NCBI GenBank assembly: GCA_041485385.1
Contig: JBGPJM010000040.1
Location: 1 to 27,721 of the forward strand
Length of the DNA stretch: 27,721 nt
Source: JBGPJM01 sp041485385
GTDB taxonomy: Bacteria; Planctomycetota; Phycisphaerae; Phycisphaerales; UBA1924
Reading direction: 5' to 3'
Under the pieces are notes generated by a model. It ran no database searches. It saw nothing but the letters and a program-made list of their open reading frames with translations, and had not been told where the DNA came from. Positions 8,928 to 16,356 of this stretch are shown one piece after another. The position numbers and the translations under genes are program-made. Numbering within the stretch: position 1 is the first letter of the stretch; each line of letters starts with the position of its first letter.

Positions 8928-9392
8928 TTACGTTCGGGCCGCCCGTTGTGGATTCCAGTCGTGTTTCTCGCCGCGCACGTGCTTGCACCAGGCGTACAGC
9001 GCCTCGCACACGACCATGCCGTGGCGGAGTTGCTCCTGGTCGTCATTGAAGTTATGCGAGAGGCCGACCAGGATTGCGTAGACGCCGGGGCATTGCGGGG
9101 CCAGGTTGTGGCGGTCCGTATCGGCGCCGCGGATGATCGTGGCCATCTCCTGCAGGGCCGGGTCGGTCAGCTTGTGCTTCCTCAGGATGGCGTCGAAGGA
9201 GCAGAGCGGCCCCTCGTGGGTGAGCTCGACGCCCTCGACGTCGTAGGGCGTGGCGCCGATCTCCTTCGCCACCTTGGCGACCTGGTCGGCCGGCACGTAG
9301 ATGAACTGTGCCTCCGGATCGACGAACCGCTTGATCAGCCAGGGGCATGCGATGCGGTCGATCTTCGGGCGGGCGCGCGTAACCCATTTCAT
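8928..9392 (-). CDS. Stand-alone ChrB C-terminal domain protein (chromate resistance)
   Basis: A small cytoplasmic protein of 154 aa matching the C-terminal domain of the chromate resistance protein ChrB. Features seen are the opening WVTRARPKIDRIACPWLIKRF, then FIYVPADQV, GVELTHEGPLCSFDAIL and IIRGADTDR. Full-length ChrB has an extra N-terminal regulatory half of roughly 150 residues, absent here, so this is the single-domain form. ATG 9392 is preferred over the in-frame GTG at 9398 because GGAGG (9398-9402) sits 5 nt upstream. It lies 20 nt after the chrA stop codon on the same strand, indicating one operon. The domain's biochemical role in chromate resistance is not firmly settled. Confidence 0.88.
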   Translation of the reverse strand: MKWVTRARPKIDRIACPWLIKRFVDPEAQFIYVPADQVAKVAKEIGATPYDVEGVELTHEGPLCSFDAILRKHKLTDPALQEMATIIRGADTDRHNLAPQCPGVYAILVGLSHNFNDDQEQLRHGMVVCEALYAWCKHVRGEKHDWNPQRAART

Positions 9393-9412
9393 GGGCACCT
9401 CCGGTCAATGCG

Positions 9413-10663
9413 TCAGGGTACCACGGTCTTCAGCAGCAAGCCTATGGCTCCGGCGGCGAGAACCACCAGCGGCTCACGGGCCTTGTACCTCCAGAGCACC
9501 GCGAGGGCCGCCAGGGCGATGACGGCCGTCGGCACGTCCACGATCGCCCGTCGTCCCAGCACGACCACGGCGCCGCAGATCGCGCCGATGGCCGCGGCCG
9601 TCACGCCGTCCACGAACGCGGCGATGCCGGGGCGCTTGCCGTACTTGCGGAAGTACGGCGCCGGGATGACGGTGAACAGGTAGCACGGCAGGAAGGTGCC
9701 CAGGGCCGCGACGCATGCGCCCGGCACGCCCGCGACCAGGTAGCCGATGAAGGCGACGGTGATGACGACGGGGCCGGGCGTGATCATGGCGACGGCGACG
9801 GCGTCCATGAACTGCCGGTCGTTGAGCCAGGCGTGCTCCTTGACGACGCCGCCGTAGAGAAACGGCACGATCGCCAGGCCGCTGCCGAAGACGAACGTGC
9901 CGGCCTTGGCGAAAAATACGAACAAGCGCCCCAGCAGGCCCCAGTCGGCGCCGGCCGCCGCGCCCAGCGCGAGGGTGAGCGGCGGGAGCGAGAGCAGCGA
10001 CGCGGGTCCGCCGCCTGAGGCGCCCGTCGCCGCTCCCTTGGACCTGCGGAGGAATCTGGGCGGGGGCGGCGGCGCTCTGACGAGCCAGACCAGCACGCCC
10101 GCGCCAAGGAACAGCCAGACGATCTCGCTCGCGGTAACGACCGTCACCGCGCCGCTGGCCAGGAACACGGCCCAGAGCAGCCAGTCCTTGCCGATGGTCT
10201 TCCGGGTGAGCTTGTAGGCCGAGCTCGTGATGATGCCGATGACCGCCGCGCCGACGCCGTAGAAGACCGCCTGCATCCACGACAGACCGCCGAAGCGGAC
10301 GTACGCCCACCCCAGCGCGACGACCATGAGGAACGACGGCAGCACGAACGCCACGCCGCTGAGCGTCGCGCCCAGCACGCCATGGTGGACGTAGCCGAGA
10401 TAGATCGCCAGCTGCGCCGCCAGCGGGCCCGGCGCGAGCTGCGCCAGCGCCAGGCCCTCCTTGTAATCGGCCTCCGTGATCCAGCGCCGCCCCCCCGCCT
10501 CCTCGACGAGGTCGCGGTGCATGAAGCCGACCAGCGCGACGGGGCCGCCGAATCCGGTCGTGCCGAGCCGGAGCATGTAGCGCAGCAGGTCGCCGAGGGT
10601 ATAGGGCCGACTGGCGCCGGCGGCGGGCACGGCTGCGGAGGTTGGAGACGCGGCGTCGGTCAT
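9413..10663 (-). CDS. chrA: Chromate efflux transporter, CHR family (ChrA)
   Basis: An inner-membrane transporter of 416 aa, the long bidomain form of the CHR family, expected to expel chromate. Each half carries the family pattern. The N-terminal half has LRLGTTGFGGPVAL (residues ~31-44), YKEGLALAQLAPGP (~67-80) and many hydrophobic helices. The C-terminal half, after a Pro/Gly-rich linker, has FFAKAGTFVFGSGLAIVPFL and AVAMITPGPVV. The Met at 10663 gives the expected N-terminus, but no strong ribosome site is visible. The ChrB-type gene follows closely, as in known chromate operons. The gene is divergent from the LysM-like gene, with about 90 nt between them; a weak AT-rich -10-like tract lies near 10718-10729 on the minus strand. 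Confidence 0.93.
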   Translation of the reverse strand: MTDAASPTSAAVPAAGASRPYTLGDLLRYMLRLGTTGFGGPVALVGFMHRDLVEEAGGRRWITEADYKEGLALAQLAPGPLAAQLAIYLGYVHHGVLGATLSGVAFVLPSFLMVVALGWAYVRFGGLSWMQAVFYGVGAAVIGIITSSAYKLTRKTIGKDWLLWAVFLASGAVTVVTASEIVWLFLGAGVLVWLVRAPPPPPRFLRRSKGAATGASGGGPASLLSLPPLTLALGAAAGADWGLLGRLFVFFAKAGTFVFGSGLAIVPFLYGGVVKEHAWLNDRQFMDAVAVAMITPGPVVITVAFIGYLVAGVPGACVAALGTFLPCYLFTVIPAPYFRKYGKRPGIAAFVDGVTAAAIGAICGAVVVLGRRAIVDVPTAVIALAALAVLWRYKAREPLVVLAAGAIGLLLKTVVP

Positions 10664-10753
10664 GCGAGCGGCACACGTTGAACGCGGATCAAGGAGGGTG
10701 GGCCGCCGCGCGGACCGATGATAAATGGTACAGCCTCACGGAGGGCGGCCTTG

Positions 10754-11476
10754 ATGGACGGACGCATGCGCACAGCCACAAGACGGATGACGGCGGTCGG
10801 GGCCACTGTGCTCTTCGCGGGCACGGCCGTCGCCGCGTGGTGGACGATTGCCCGGACACCCCGGCCCCATCCATCGCTCCAGACGAACGCTTCCGCAGCC
10901 GAAGGCCGATGCCCCGCGCCGCAGAGCATTTCTGCGCCGCCATCGGAAGCGACCGCGAAGCCGGCGGCACCGGAGACTGCGGGTTCGCCTGCTGCGGCGG
11001 AGAAGCCCGCCACCCCCTCGAAGCTTGAACGCGCCAAGGCCGCGGGCGTGACCGTGAAGGTCAAGAAGGGCGAGACGCTCATCGATCTGGCGGCCGACCA
11101 CCTCGGTTCGCCGGACCTGTGGCGCGATCTCCTGGAGGTCAACGCCGACAGGATCAGCAAGCCCGAGCAACTGCGGGCCGGGATGCTCATCCGCCTGCCC
11201 GAGGGCGTGCGGCCCGCGACGGCCGAGGAGGTCCGGGTGAGCCGCTTCCTGCGGAGCATCAAGGGCGTGCGGTTCGACGAGTACGTGGTAAGGGGGGGCG
11301 ACACGCCCGCGTCGATCGCCCGGGAGCACTACGGTGACGCGGCCAAGGCGGCGTGGATCGTGAGCGCGAACGCGGACATCTTCCCGACCCCGCCGGGCGC
11401 CGAGCAGCCGCTGACGAAAGGTCAGCGGCTGCGGTTGCCGAAAGAATACGGTCCCGACACCGGTCATGGCGGATGA
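10754..11476 (+). CDS. Membrane-anchored protein with two LysM-like modules
   Basis: A 240-aa envelope protein. ATG 10754 is chosen because GGAGG (10740-10744) sits 9 nt upstream; the earlier in-frame ATG at 10718 lacks a well-spaced site. An N-terminal helix (residues ~14-33, VGATVLFAGTAVAAWWTIA) is followed by an Ala/Pro-rich linker. Two LysM-like modules follow at ~99-149 (VKVKKGETLIDLA...LLEVNADRI...LRAGMLIRLP) and ~175-229 (DEYVVRGGDTPASIA...IVSANADIF...KGQRLRLP). LysM modules bind N-acetylglucosamine polymers such as peptidoglycan, so cell-wall attachment is likely. The second module has a Pro-rich insert before its last strand. It has no catalytic domain. A link to the divergent chromate genes is not evident. 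Confidence 0.8.
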   Translation: MDGRMRTATRRMTAVGATVLFAGTAVAAWWTIARTPRPHPSLQTNASAAEGRCPAPQSISAPPSEATAKPAAPETAGSPAAAEKPATPSKLERAKAAGVTVKVKKGETLIDLAADHLGSPDLWRDLLEVNADRISKPEQLRAGMLIRLPEGVRPATAEEVRVSRFLRSIKGVRFDEYVVRGGDTPASIAREHYGDAAKAAWIVSANADIFPTPPGAEQPLTKGQRLRLPKEYGPDTGHGG

Positions 11477-11505
11477 CCCACGACACACACGCTTCCAAGC
11501 CGGGG

Positions 11506-11546
11506 CGGCGCTCCATCGTCGGTTTGCGCCGAGCAATGGAGCGCCG
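11506..11546. terminator. Long inverted repeat between convergent genes, possible bidirectional terminator
   Basis: An 11-bp perfect stem (11506-11516 with 11536-11546, CGGCGCTCCAT) with a 19-nt loop sits between the stop of the LysM-like gene (11476) and the stop of the PepSY-like gene (11589). There is no T-run on either side, so it is either a non-canonical terminator or a transcript-end stabiliser. Confidence 0.45.
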
Positions 11547-11588
11547 GTGTTCCCCCGGTACAGGAGTCGGTGCGATTTCGGGCGAGGT

Positions 11589-12176
11589 CTACTTCTTCGC
11601 GCCCTTCACGGCGTCACCGGTCATGGCGTCGTACGCGAGCTCGACGCTCTTGCCCTTGTCCGCCACGAGCACGACGAATACGGCCTTGCGGTCGCGCATG
11701 TTCGGTGTCACCGAGTACACGGTGCCGGGCTGGTCCTTCTGGGCCTTGGCGATGATGTCCACGAGCGGCATCTTCGAGAGGGCCACGATGGTGAGCTGCT
11801 CGGCGGAGCGGGCGACGTGCTCGACGTCCTTGAAGACCTCCGTCTCGGCCGTCCACTTCTCCGAGGTCGGGCTGCCGGAAAGCTCCTCGAGCACGTTGTG
11901 CTCGGCGTCCACGTTCAGGCCCTTCTCGGCGACGTAGACCGAGAGGGAGAGCTCGCCCTTGTCGTCCAGCTCGAACTTGGCCGAGATCGCGGCCTCGGGC
12001 GCCTTCGCGGCCGCCTGCTTGATGCCCGCCCCGAGCGTGTGCAGGCTCTTGGTCAACGCCGCGATCAGCTTGGTGTCGTCGTGCTTGCCGGCGTAGCCGG
12101 TGTCCTGCTGCATGGCCATCGCAGCAAAGGCAACGAACGCGCCGGCCGCGGCCGTCATGGTGGTCCTGAACTTCAT
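11589..12176 (-). CDS. Secreted protein with two PepSY-like repeats
   Basis: An exported 195-aa protein. AAGGAG at 12185-12190 fits the ATG at 12176, and residues 1-22 form a signal peptide (MKFRTTMTAAAGAFVAFAAMA). Two similar segments follow. Residues ~36-101 end in VAEKGLNVDAEHNVLEEL, and ~123-192 end in VADKGKSVELAYDAMTGDAV. Both have the beta-hairpin plus YDA.TG-type ending of PepSY domains, which often act as periplasmic inhibitors or sensors near two-component systems. The PepSY call is by eye and moderately sure. It lies 63 nt after the DUF1259-type gene and may be the last gene of the block that begins with the response regulator. Confidence 0.6.
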   Translation of the reverse strand: MKFRTTMTAAAGAFVAFAAMAMQQDTGYAGKHDDTKLIAALTKSLHTLGAGIKQAAAKAPEAAISAKFELDDKGELSLSVYVAEKGLNVDAEHNVLEELSGSPTSEKWTAETEVFKDVEHVARSAEQLTIVALSKMPLVDIIAKAQKDQPGTVYSVTPNMRDRKAVFVVLVADKGKSVELAYDAMTGDAVKGAKK

Positions 12177-12239
12177 CGATGGGTCTCCTTCAAAGTTGAC
12201 CCCCGTCCTCCCCTTTCCGTAATCCGCAATGAATCCGAT

Positions 12240-13271
12240 TCATGGTTTCCCGGCCTTCGCCTGGGCCCCGAGCGCCGACTTCACTCCACGGGCCAGGTCC
12301 TCCGCGCGACCCTTGCCCCAATAGTGCAGGAAGATGCTCGTGGGGGTCTCGCCCTCCATATGGCTGTGGATCGCGACGATGTTGATCCCGGCGCCCCGGA
12401 GCGCGCGCAGAACCGGCTGGAGCTCGCCCGCGAAGGTGATGAAGTCGCCGGCGACGGCCGCGGAGTCGTCGGTGCCGCAGAACCCCGCCCAGGTGTTGAC
12501 GCCCATGAGGTTGCCGACCTCGCACCCGCAGGACATCTTGACGGTGCGCCCGATGGTGGCCTTGTACATGCCGTTCTGGGCGGCGCCCTTGCTCTTGCCG
12601 TCGGCGAAGAAGATCGCGTCGAGCCTGGCGGCGGTGATCGCGCTCGTGGTCGGGACCTGGGTGTCGTCGAACTTGGTGGCGGGCACGCCGTTGTTCGCAC
12701 GCACCGCCTTCACCGCGTCCAGCGCAGCCTTGAACCCCTTGGCCAGATCGGCCGGTGGTCCCTCGCCGCCGAAGTGCATGAAGTAGGTCTTGGGCTCCTC
12801 GAAGAAGAAATGGTTGTGCAGCGCCGTCACCGTGCACCCGTGCGCGAAGAAGGCGTCCATCGCCGGCGACACCTCGTCCTGGAAGACGACCAGGTCGCCG
12901 GCCATCATGGCGGGCTTGGCCGTCCCCGCCTGGAACGCGGCCCAGGACGTGAAGCCCATGAACGGCTCCATCTTGCGGCCCTCGACCGTGATGGGCACGT
13001 CGGTGCGTCCCTGCGTCACCTTGAACACGTCGGCGCCGCTGTTGTCCTTGCTCAGCGCGCCCTTGAGGCCGCCCCCGCCCAAGGCGGCCTCGATGGCGGC
13101 GGTGTCGAGCGGGCGCTGGTGATCGCCGGCGAGCACCCCGAGGCCCACGGTGCGCCCGCGGGCCGCGGGCGTGTCGTCATCGTCGGCGCCTTCGGCGTGG
13201 CGGCCGGTGGCGCAGCCGGCGAGGAGCGCCGCGGAAATGAGGCACGAGAGCAGCGTTGTTGGACGGGGCAT
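12240..13271 (-). CDS. DUF1259 (LppY/LpqO-like) lipoprotein with two repeated lobes
   Basis: A 343-aa lipoprotein. AAGGAG (13281-13286) fits the ATG at 13271, and the signal peptide ends in the lipobox LLAGC (Cys20). Two homologous DUF1259-type lobes follow. The first contains GDLVVFQDEVSPAMDAFFAHG then H152-x-H154, EE at 158-159 and H166 (FMHFGGEG). The second contains GDFITFAGELQPVLRALRGAG then H302-x-H304, E306/E308 and H316 (FLHYWGKG). The conserved H-x-H...E...H pattern in both lobes suggests metal or small-ligand binding, but the family function is unknown. A CxC...C group (Cys248, Cys250, Cys265) is found only in the second lobe. It lies 94 nt downstream of the LamG-like gene on the same strand. 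Confidence 0.85.
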   Translation of the reverse strand: MPRPTTLLSCLISAALLAGCATGRHAEGADDDDTPAARGRTVGLGVLAGDHQRPLDTAAIEAALGGGGLKGALSKDNSGADVFKVTQGRTDVPITVEGRKMEPFMGFTSWAAFQAGTAKPAMMAGDLVVFQDEVSPAMDAFFAHGCTVTALHNHFFFEEPKTYFMHFGGEGPPADLAKGFKAALDAVKAVRANNGVPATKFDDTQVPTTSAITAARLDAIFFADGKSKGAAQNGMYKATIGRTVKMSCGCEVGNLMGVNTWAGFCGTDDSAAVAGDFITFAGELQPVLRALRGAGINIVAIHSHMEGETPTSIFLHYWGKGRAEDLARGVKSALGAQAKAGKP

Positions 13272-13365
13272 TGAATCGGTCTCCTTGGGTCAACGAGCGG
13301 GGCGCGGGGTGTAAAGGCGCATCCGGCGAGCTGCAGCAACTCTCCTCTTACGACGGGCGCGCCGA

Positions 13366-14169
13366 TCACTTTTTGTCGTCATCGTCGTCCTTGTCCTTCT
13401 TGCCCTTGTCGTCATGCTTGCCGGGTTTGACCTCGGTCGTATCCGCGGTCCCCGGCGTGATCTTCAGATCGTCGAACGAGGAAGCCGCGTCGGCCTTGGT
13501 CCACAGCCCGATACCGCCCTCCGCCTGGATGTGGTCGTCTTTGGAGTTGAGGTACTCCTTGCCGTCCAGAAAGCCCACGACGTGGTCGCCGTGCTGCTCG
13601 ATCCTCATCGTGTGCCAGGTGCCCGTCTCGATCTTCACTGTGGCGCTCTCGATCTGGTGGCGGCCGCCGTCCTTCACGTAGTACACACGGAAGTTGTCCT
13701 CCAGCGGGTTCATGCGGGCGATCATGTAGTTGTCCTTGTCCTTCACCCGCCAGATGAGGCCGCCACCCTGGTCCTCCTTCCCCGACACGGCCTTGAACTT
13801 CACCTCGATCTCGCCGTCTTTGAACTTCGCCTTGTCTGTCCAGCAGATATTGAACGTGCCGCCGGAGTCATGGTTGGTCTTGCTGAGCGTCAGCACGTTG
13901 GGGGCGCTGGGCGCGCTCTTGTCCTCGACGACCTCCCACGTTGCGACCGGGCCCTTCTGGTTCGTGCCCTCGGCCTTCCACCCGTTGGGGAGCTTTCCCT
14001 TGGGGGAGATGTCCCTATCGAAGTTGATCGTCATCTCCTTGCCGGGTTCGGCCGCCTTCGCCGGAGCGGCAGCCTTCGCGCCGGGAGGGGTAGCGGGCTG
14101 CGATGCAGGCTGTCCGGCGGAGCCGAGCATGAGCGGACAACAAGCGAGCACGATGGCGGCGGTGTTCAT
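13366..14169 (-). CDS. Secreted LamG / DUF1080-like (family 16 glycoside-hydrolase-like) protein
   Basis: A 267-aa exported protein with a concanavalin A-like jelly-roll domain. The ATG at 14169 has GGAGG at 14176-14180. A signal peptide (MNTAAIVLACCPLMLGSAG) precedes an Ala/Pro-rich linker. The jelly roll spans ~46-238, with LPNGWKAEG, GGGLIWRVKDKDNYMIAR, WHTMRIEQHGDHVVGFLDG and GGIGLWTKADAASSFDDLKI, the order typical of DUF1080/3-keto-disaccharide-hydrolase-like proteins. No ExDxxE glycosidase motif is seen, so a binding role is as likely as catalysis. The C-terminus is a run of Lys and Asp. Its ATG overlaps the histidine kinase stop codon by 4 nt (ATGA), implying coupled translation. Confidence 0.8.
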   Translation of the reverse strand: MNTAAIVLACCPLMLGSAGQPASQPATPPGAKAAAPAKAAEPGKEMTINFDRDISPKGKLPNGWKAEGTNQKGPVATWEVVEDKSAPSAPNVLTLSKTNHDSGGTFNICWTDKAKFKDGEIEVKFKAVSGKEDQGGGLIWRVKDKDNYMIARMNPLEDNFRVYYVKDGGRHQIESATVKIETGTWHTMRIEQHGDHVVGFLDGKEYLNSKDDHIQAEGGIGLWTKADAASSFDDLKITPGTADTTEVKPGKHDDKGKKDKDDDDDKK

Positions 14170-15563
14170 GGAGAGCCTCCAGGTACGAGGTCACGGGTTC
14201 TGGCTGTCCGCGCTGGCGCGGGCAGAATGATGGTGAACGTGCTTCCATGTCCAAGCTCACTGTCGAGCGCGATGCGCCCGCCGCCGGCCTCGACCGCCCA
14301 CTTGGCGATGGCCAGGCCCAGGCCGGCGCCGCTTCCGGCACGGGAGGGGTCGACGCGGTAGAAGCGCTCGAACACACGGCCCCGGTGCTCGTCGGCGATG
14401 CCGGGGCCGCTATCGCGCACGGCGATGCGGACCGAGCCGTCGCGCGATGTCGCCGCGATCTCCACGCGCCCGCCGTGCGGTGTGTACTTGATGGCGTTGT
14501 CGACCAGGTTCATCACGGCCTGCCTGAGCAGGAAGCGATCGGCATGTACCGGGGCCGCGTGGTCCGTGTTGATGGCGAGGGTCAACGCCTTGTCATCGGC
14601 GAGCGGTCCAAGCAGGTCGGCCACTTCGCGCGCGACGCCCGCCGCGTCGAGCGCCTCGGGGCTGGCCGAATAACGGCCGCTGTCGGCACATGCGAGCACG
14701 AGCAGGCGTTCGGCCAAGTCGGTCAGACGCGCGACGCCCTCGAGCATCGCCCCGATGGCCTCGCGGTACTGCTCCGGGGACTGCGGGCTTCGCAGCGCGA
14801 CCTCTCCCGCCGCCCGGATCGCCGTCAGCGGAGTCCTGATCTCGTGCGATGCATCGGCGGTGAACCGCCGCTGGCGCTCGATCGTCTCCCGCAGCCGATC
14901 CAGCGACCGGTTTGTGATGGTGGCCAAACGTCCGAACTCGTCGTGCGGGTTGTCTACCGGCAGCCGCTCGCCGAGGCGTTCGGCCGAGATCCGCTCCGCG
15001 GCCAGGGCCATGCGCCGCGCCGGCGCGAGCATGCGTCCACCAAGCCAGAAGCCGGCCAGCGCCGCGCCCGCCAGCACCGCCGGGATCGACAGGCCGAAGG
15101 TCCAGGCCAGTGTGGCGAGCCCGCGCAGCAGCGGCTCCTCGTCGACCGCCGCCGCAACGGTGAACATCCGCCCGGCCGTCTCGACCGTCTTGGCCGCAAG
15201 CCGGTAGTGATGATCGCCGGGGGTCTCGAAGAGCCACTCCCGGCTCTGCGCACCAAGCTCCACGGAGGCCGGCAGGCCCAGCCGGTCCCACGCGACCGCC
15301 TTGTGCTCGACCCGGCCGGCCTTGAGCACGAGAACGAGAGCCTCGGGGTTGAACTCCGCAAGCTCAGCGACATCACCAGGGTTGTCCTCCACAAACTTGG
15401 CCACCGCCGCCAACTTCGACTTGGCCTCGTCCACGGCGCGGTTCGTCAGGCTCGTCCGCACCACGATAAAGACGACCGCGGCGAAAAGGAGCAACGCCGC
15501 CGCCACCGCCGCCCCGAACCAGAGCGTCAACCGCGCGCGAACGGTGGTCGGAGAGAGCTTCAT
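14166..15563 (-). CDS. Two-component sensor histidine kinase (OmpR-partner type)
   Basis: An inner-membrane sensor of 465 aa. Transmembrane helices at ~12-37 and ~150-176 enclose a periplasmic sensor region of about 110 residues. A HAMP domain (~177-230) leads into the H-box FTADASHEIRTPL with phospho-accepting His240. The ATP domain shows the N-box NLVDNAIKYTP (Asn356), G1 DSGPGI (384-389), F-box FERFYRVD and G2 GAGLGLAIAK (412-421). The arrangement resembles CusS/CzcS/QseC-type kinases, though the signal cannot be read from the sequence. Both ends overlap their neighbours by the 4-nt ATGA: the start overlaps the response regulator stop and the stop overlaps the LamG-like gene start, so the three proteins are likely made together. 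Confidence 0.95.
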   Translation of the reverse strand: MKLSPTTVRARLTLWFGAAVAAALLLFAAVVFIVVRTSLTNRAVDEAKSKLAAVAKFVEDNPGDVAELAEFNPEALVLVLKAGRVEHKAVAWDRLGLPASVELGAQSREWLFETPGDHHYRLAAKTVETAGRMFTVAAAVDEEPLLRGLATLAWTFGLSIPAVLAGAALAGFWLGGRMLAPARRMALAAERISAERLGERLPVDNPHDEFGRLATITNRSLDRLRETIERQRRFTADASHEIRTPLTAIRAAGEVALRSPQSPEQYREAIGAMLEGVARLTDLAERLLVLACADSGRYSASPEALDAAGVAREVADLLGPLADDKALTLAINTDHAAPVHADRFLLRQAVMNLVDNAIKYTPHGGRVEIAATSRDGSVRIAVRDSGPGIADEHRGRVFERFYRVDPSRAGSGAGLGLAIAKWAVEAGGGRIALDSELGHGSTFTIILPAPARTARTRDLVPGGSP

Positions 15564-16258
15564 GGCTCACCCTCCCGAAGAACAAAGCCAACGCCGCGAA
15601 CGGTGTGCAGCAGCGATCCGCCGAAGGGCTCGTCGAGTTTCCTCCGCAGTCGCGCAATCGTGGCGTCGATGACGTTGTCCAGCGGAGTGATCCGGCCGGT
15701 CTCCTTCCAGACGCCACGGGCGAGCATGTCCCGCGAGACGACCGAGTTCGCATGGCGCAACAGGTATTCCAGGAGGTCGAACTCCCGAACCGTGAGGTGC
15801 AGCGCCCTGCCGGCGCGCAGGCACCGTCGGGCCAGCAGATCCATCTCCAGGTCGGCGCAGGACAGCTTGCTCGATGCGGTCGCCCGTCCGCGTCGCAGCA
15901 ACGAGCGGATGCGGGCGAGCAGTTCGTCGAAGGCAAACGGCTTTACCAGGTAGTCGTCCGCTCCGGCGTCCAGCCCGGTGACGCGGTCGTCGATGCTGTC
16001 CCGCGCGGTGAGCAGCAGTACCGGGATCTCGCCGACCTTCTGGCGCAGCCCGGTCAGCACCTCAAGCCCGCTCCGCCCCGGGAGCATGACGTCGAGGATC
16101 ACGAGGTCGAACGGCTCGGTCGTCGCCCGGAAGAAGCCGTCCTCGCCGGTCGCGGATGCGACGACGCCGTACCCCTCCGCGCCCAGCCCTCGCTCCAGCG
16201 AGCGGCGGACGGAAGGCTCATCCTCGACAACCAGGATGCGTGCTTGCTGGGTCATCAT
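15560..16258 (-). CDS. OmpR/PhoB-family response regulator
   Basis: A 232-aa DNA-binding regulator, partner of the histidine kinase encoded next to it. The receiver domain begins ARILVVEDEPSVRRSL, has the phospho-acceptor Asp in FDLVILDVMLPG (residue 56 counting from the first Met), the Thr of LLLTARD, and Lys in DYLVKPFAFDELL. A winged-helix DNA-binding domain follows (LTVREFDLLEYLLRHANSVVSRDML, IDATIARLRRKL, HTVRGVGFVL). Two adjacent ATG codons at 16258 and 16255 are both possible; neither has a strong ribosome site. The open frame continues far upstream, but that part is antisense to the outer-membrane protein gene and is not coding. Direct repeats upstream suggest autoregulation. Confidence 0.93.
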   Translation of the reverse strand: MMTQQARILVVEDEPSVRRSLERGLGAEGYGVVASATGEDGFFRATTEPFDLVILDVMLPGRSGLEVLTGLRQKVGEIPVLLLTARDSIDDRVTGLDAGADDYLVKPFAFDELLARIRSLLRRGRATASSKLSCADLEMDLLARRCLRAGRALHLTVREFDLLEYLLRHANSVVSRDMLARGVWKETGRITPLDNVIDATIARLRRKLDEPFGGSLLHTVRGVGFVLREGEP

Positions 16259-16297
16259 CAGGCACTGGACGGTAATGGACTCATCCGCCACAAGCCA

Positions 16298-16324
16298 CTG
16301 ACGCATTCCTGACGATCCTGTCAG
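16298..16324 (-). promoter_or_regulatory. 11-bp-spaced direct repeats upstream of the response regulator
   Basis: On the plus strand CTGACG occurs at 16298-16303 and 16309-16314, followed by CTGTCAG at 16318-16324. The repeat period of 11 bp and the CTG(A/T)C core resemble Pho-box-type sites bound by tandem OmpR/PhoB-family dimers. CTGAC/GTCAG also forms a 5-bp inverted repeat at 16309-16324. The cluster lies 40-66 nt upstream of the regulator's start, where an autoregulatory operator would be expected. Confidence 0.5.
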
Positions 16325-16356
16325 AAGGCGATCCCCGTACAAAGGACGCATGGAAC

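Noticed and set aside
11466..13274. Plus-strand frame of 602 aa opposite the PepSY-like and DUF1259 genes
   Set aside because: It is the antisense shadow of two genes that have signal peptides and ribosome sites; the frame itself has neither.
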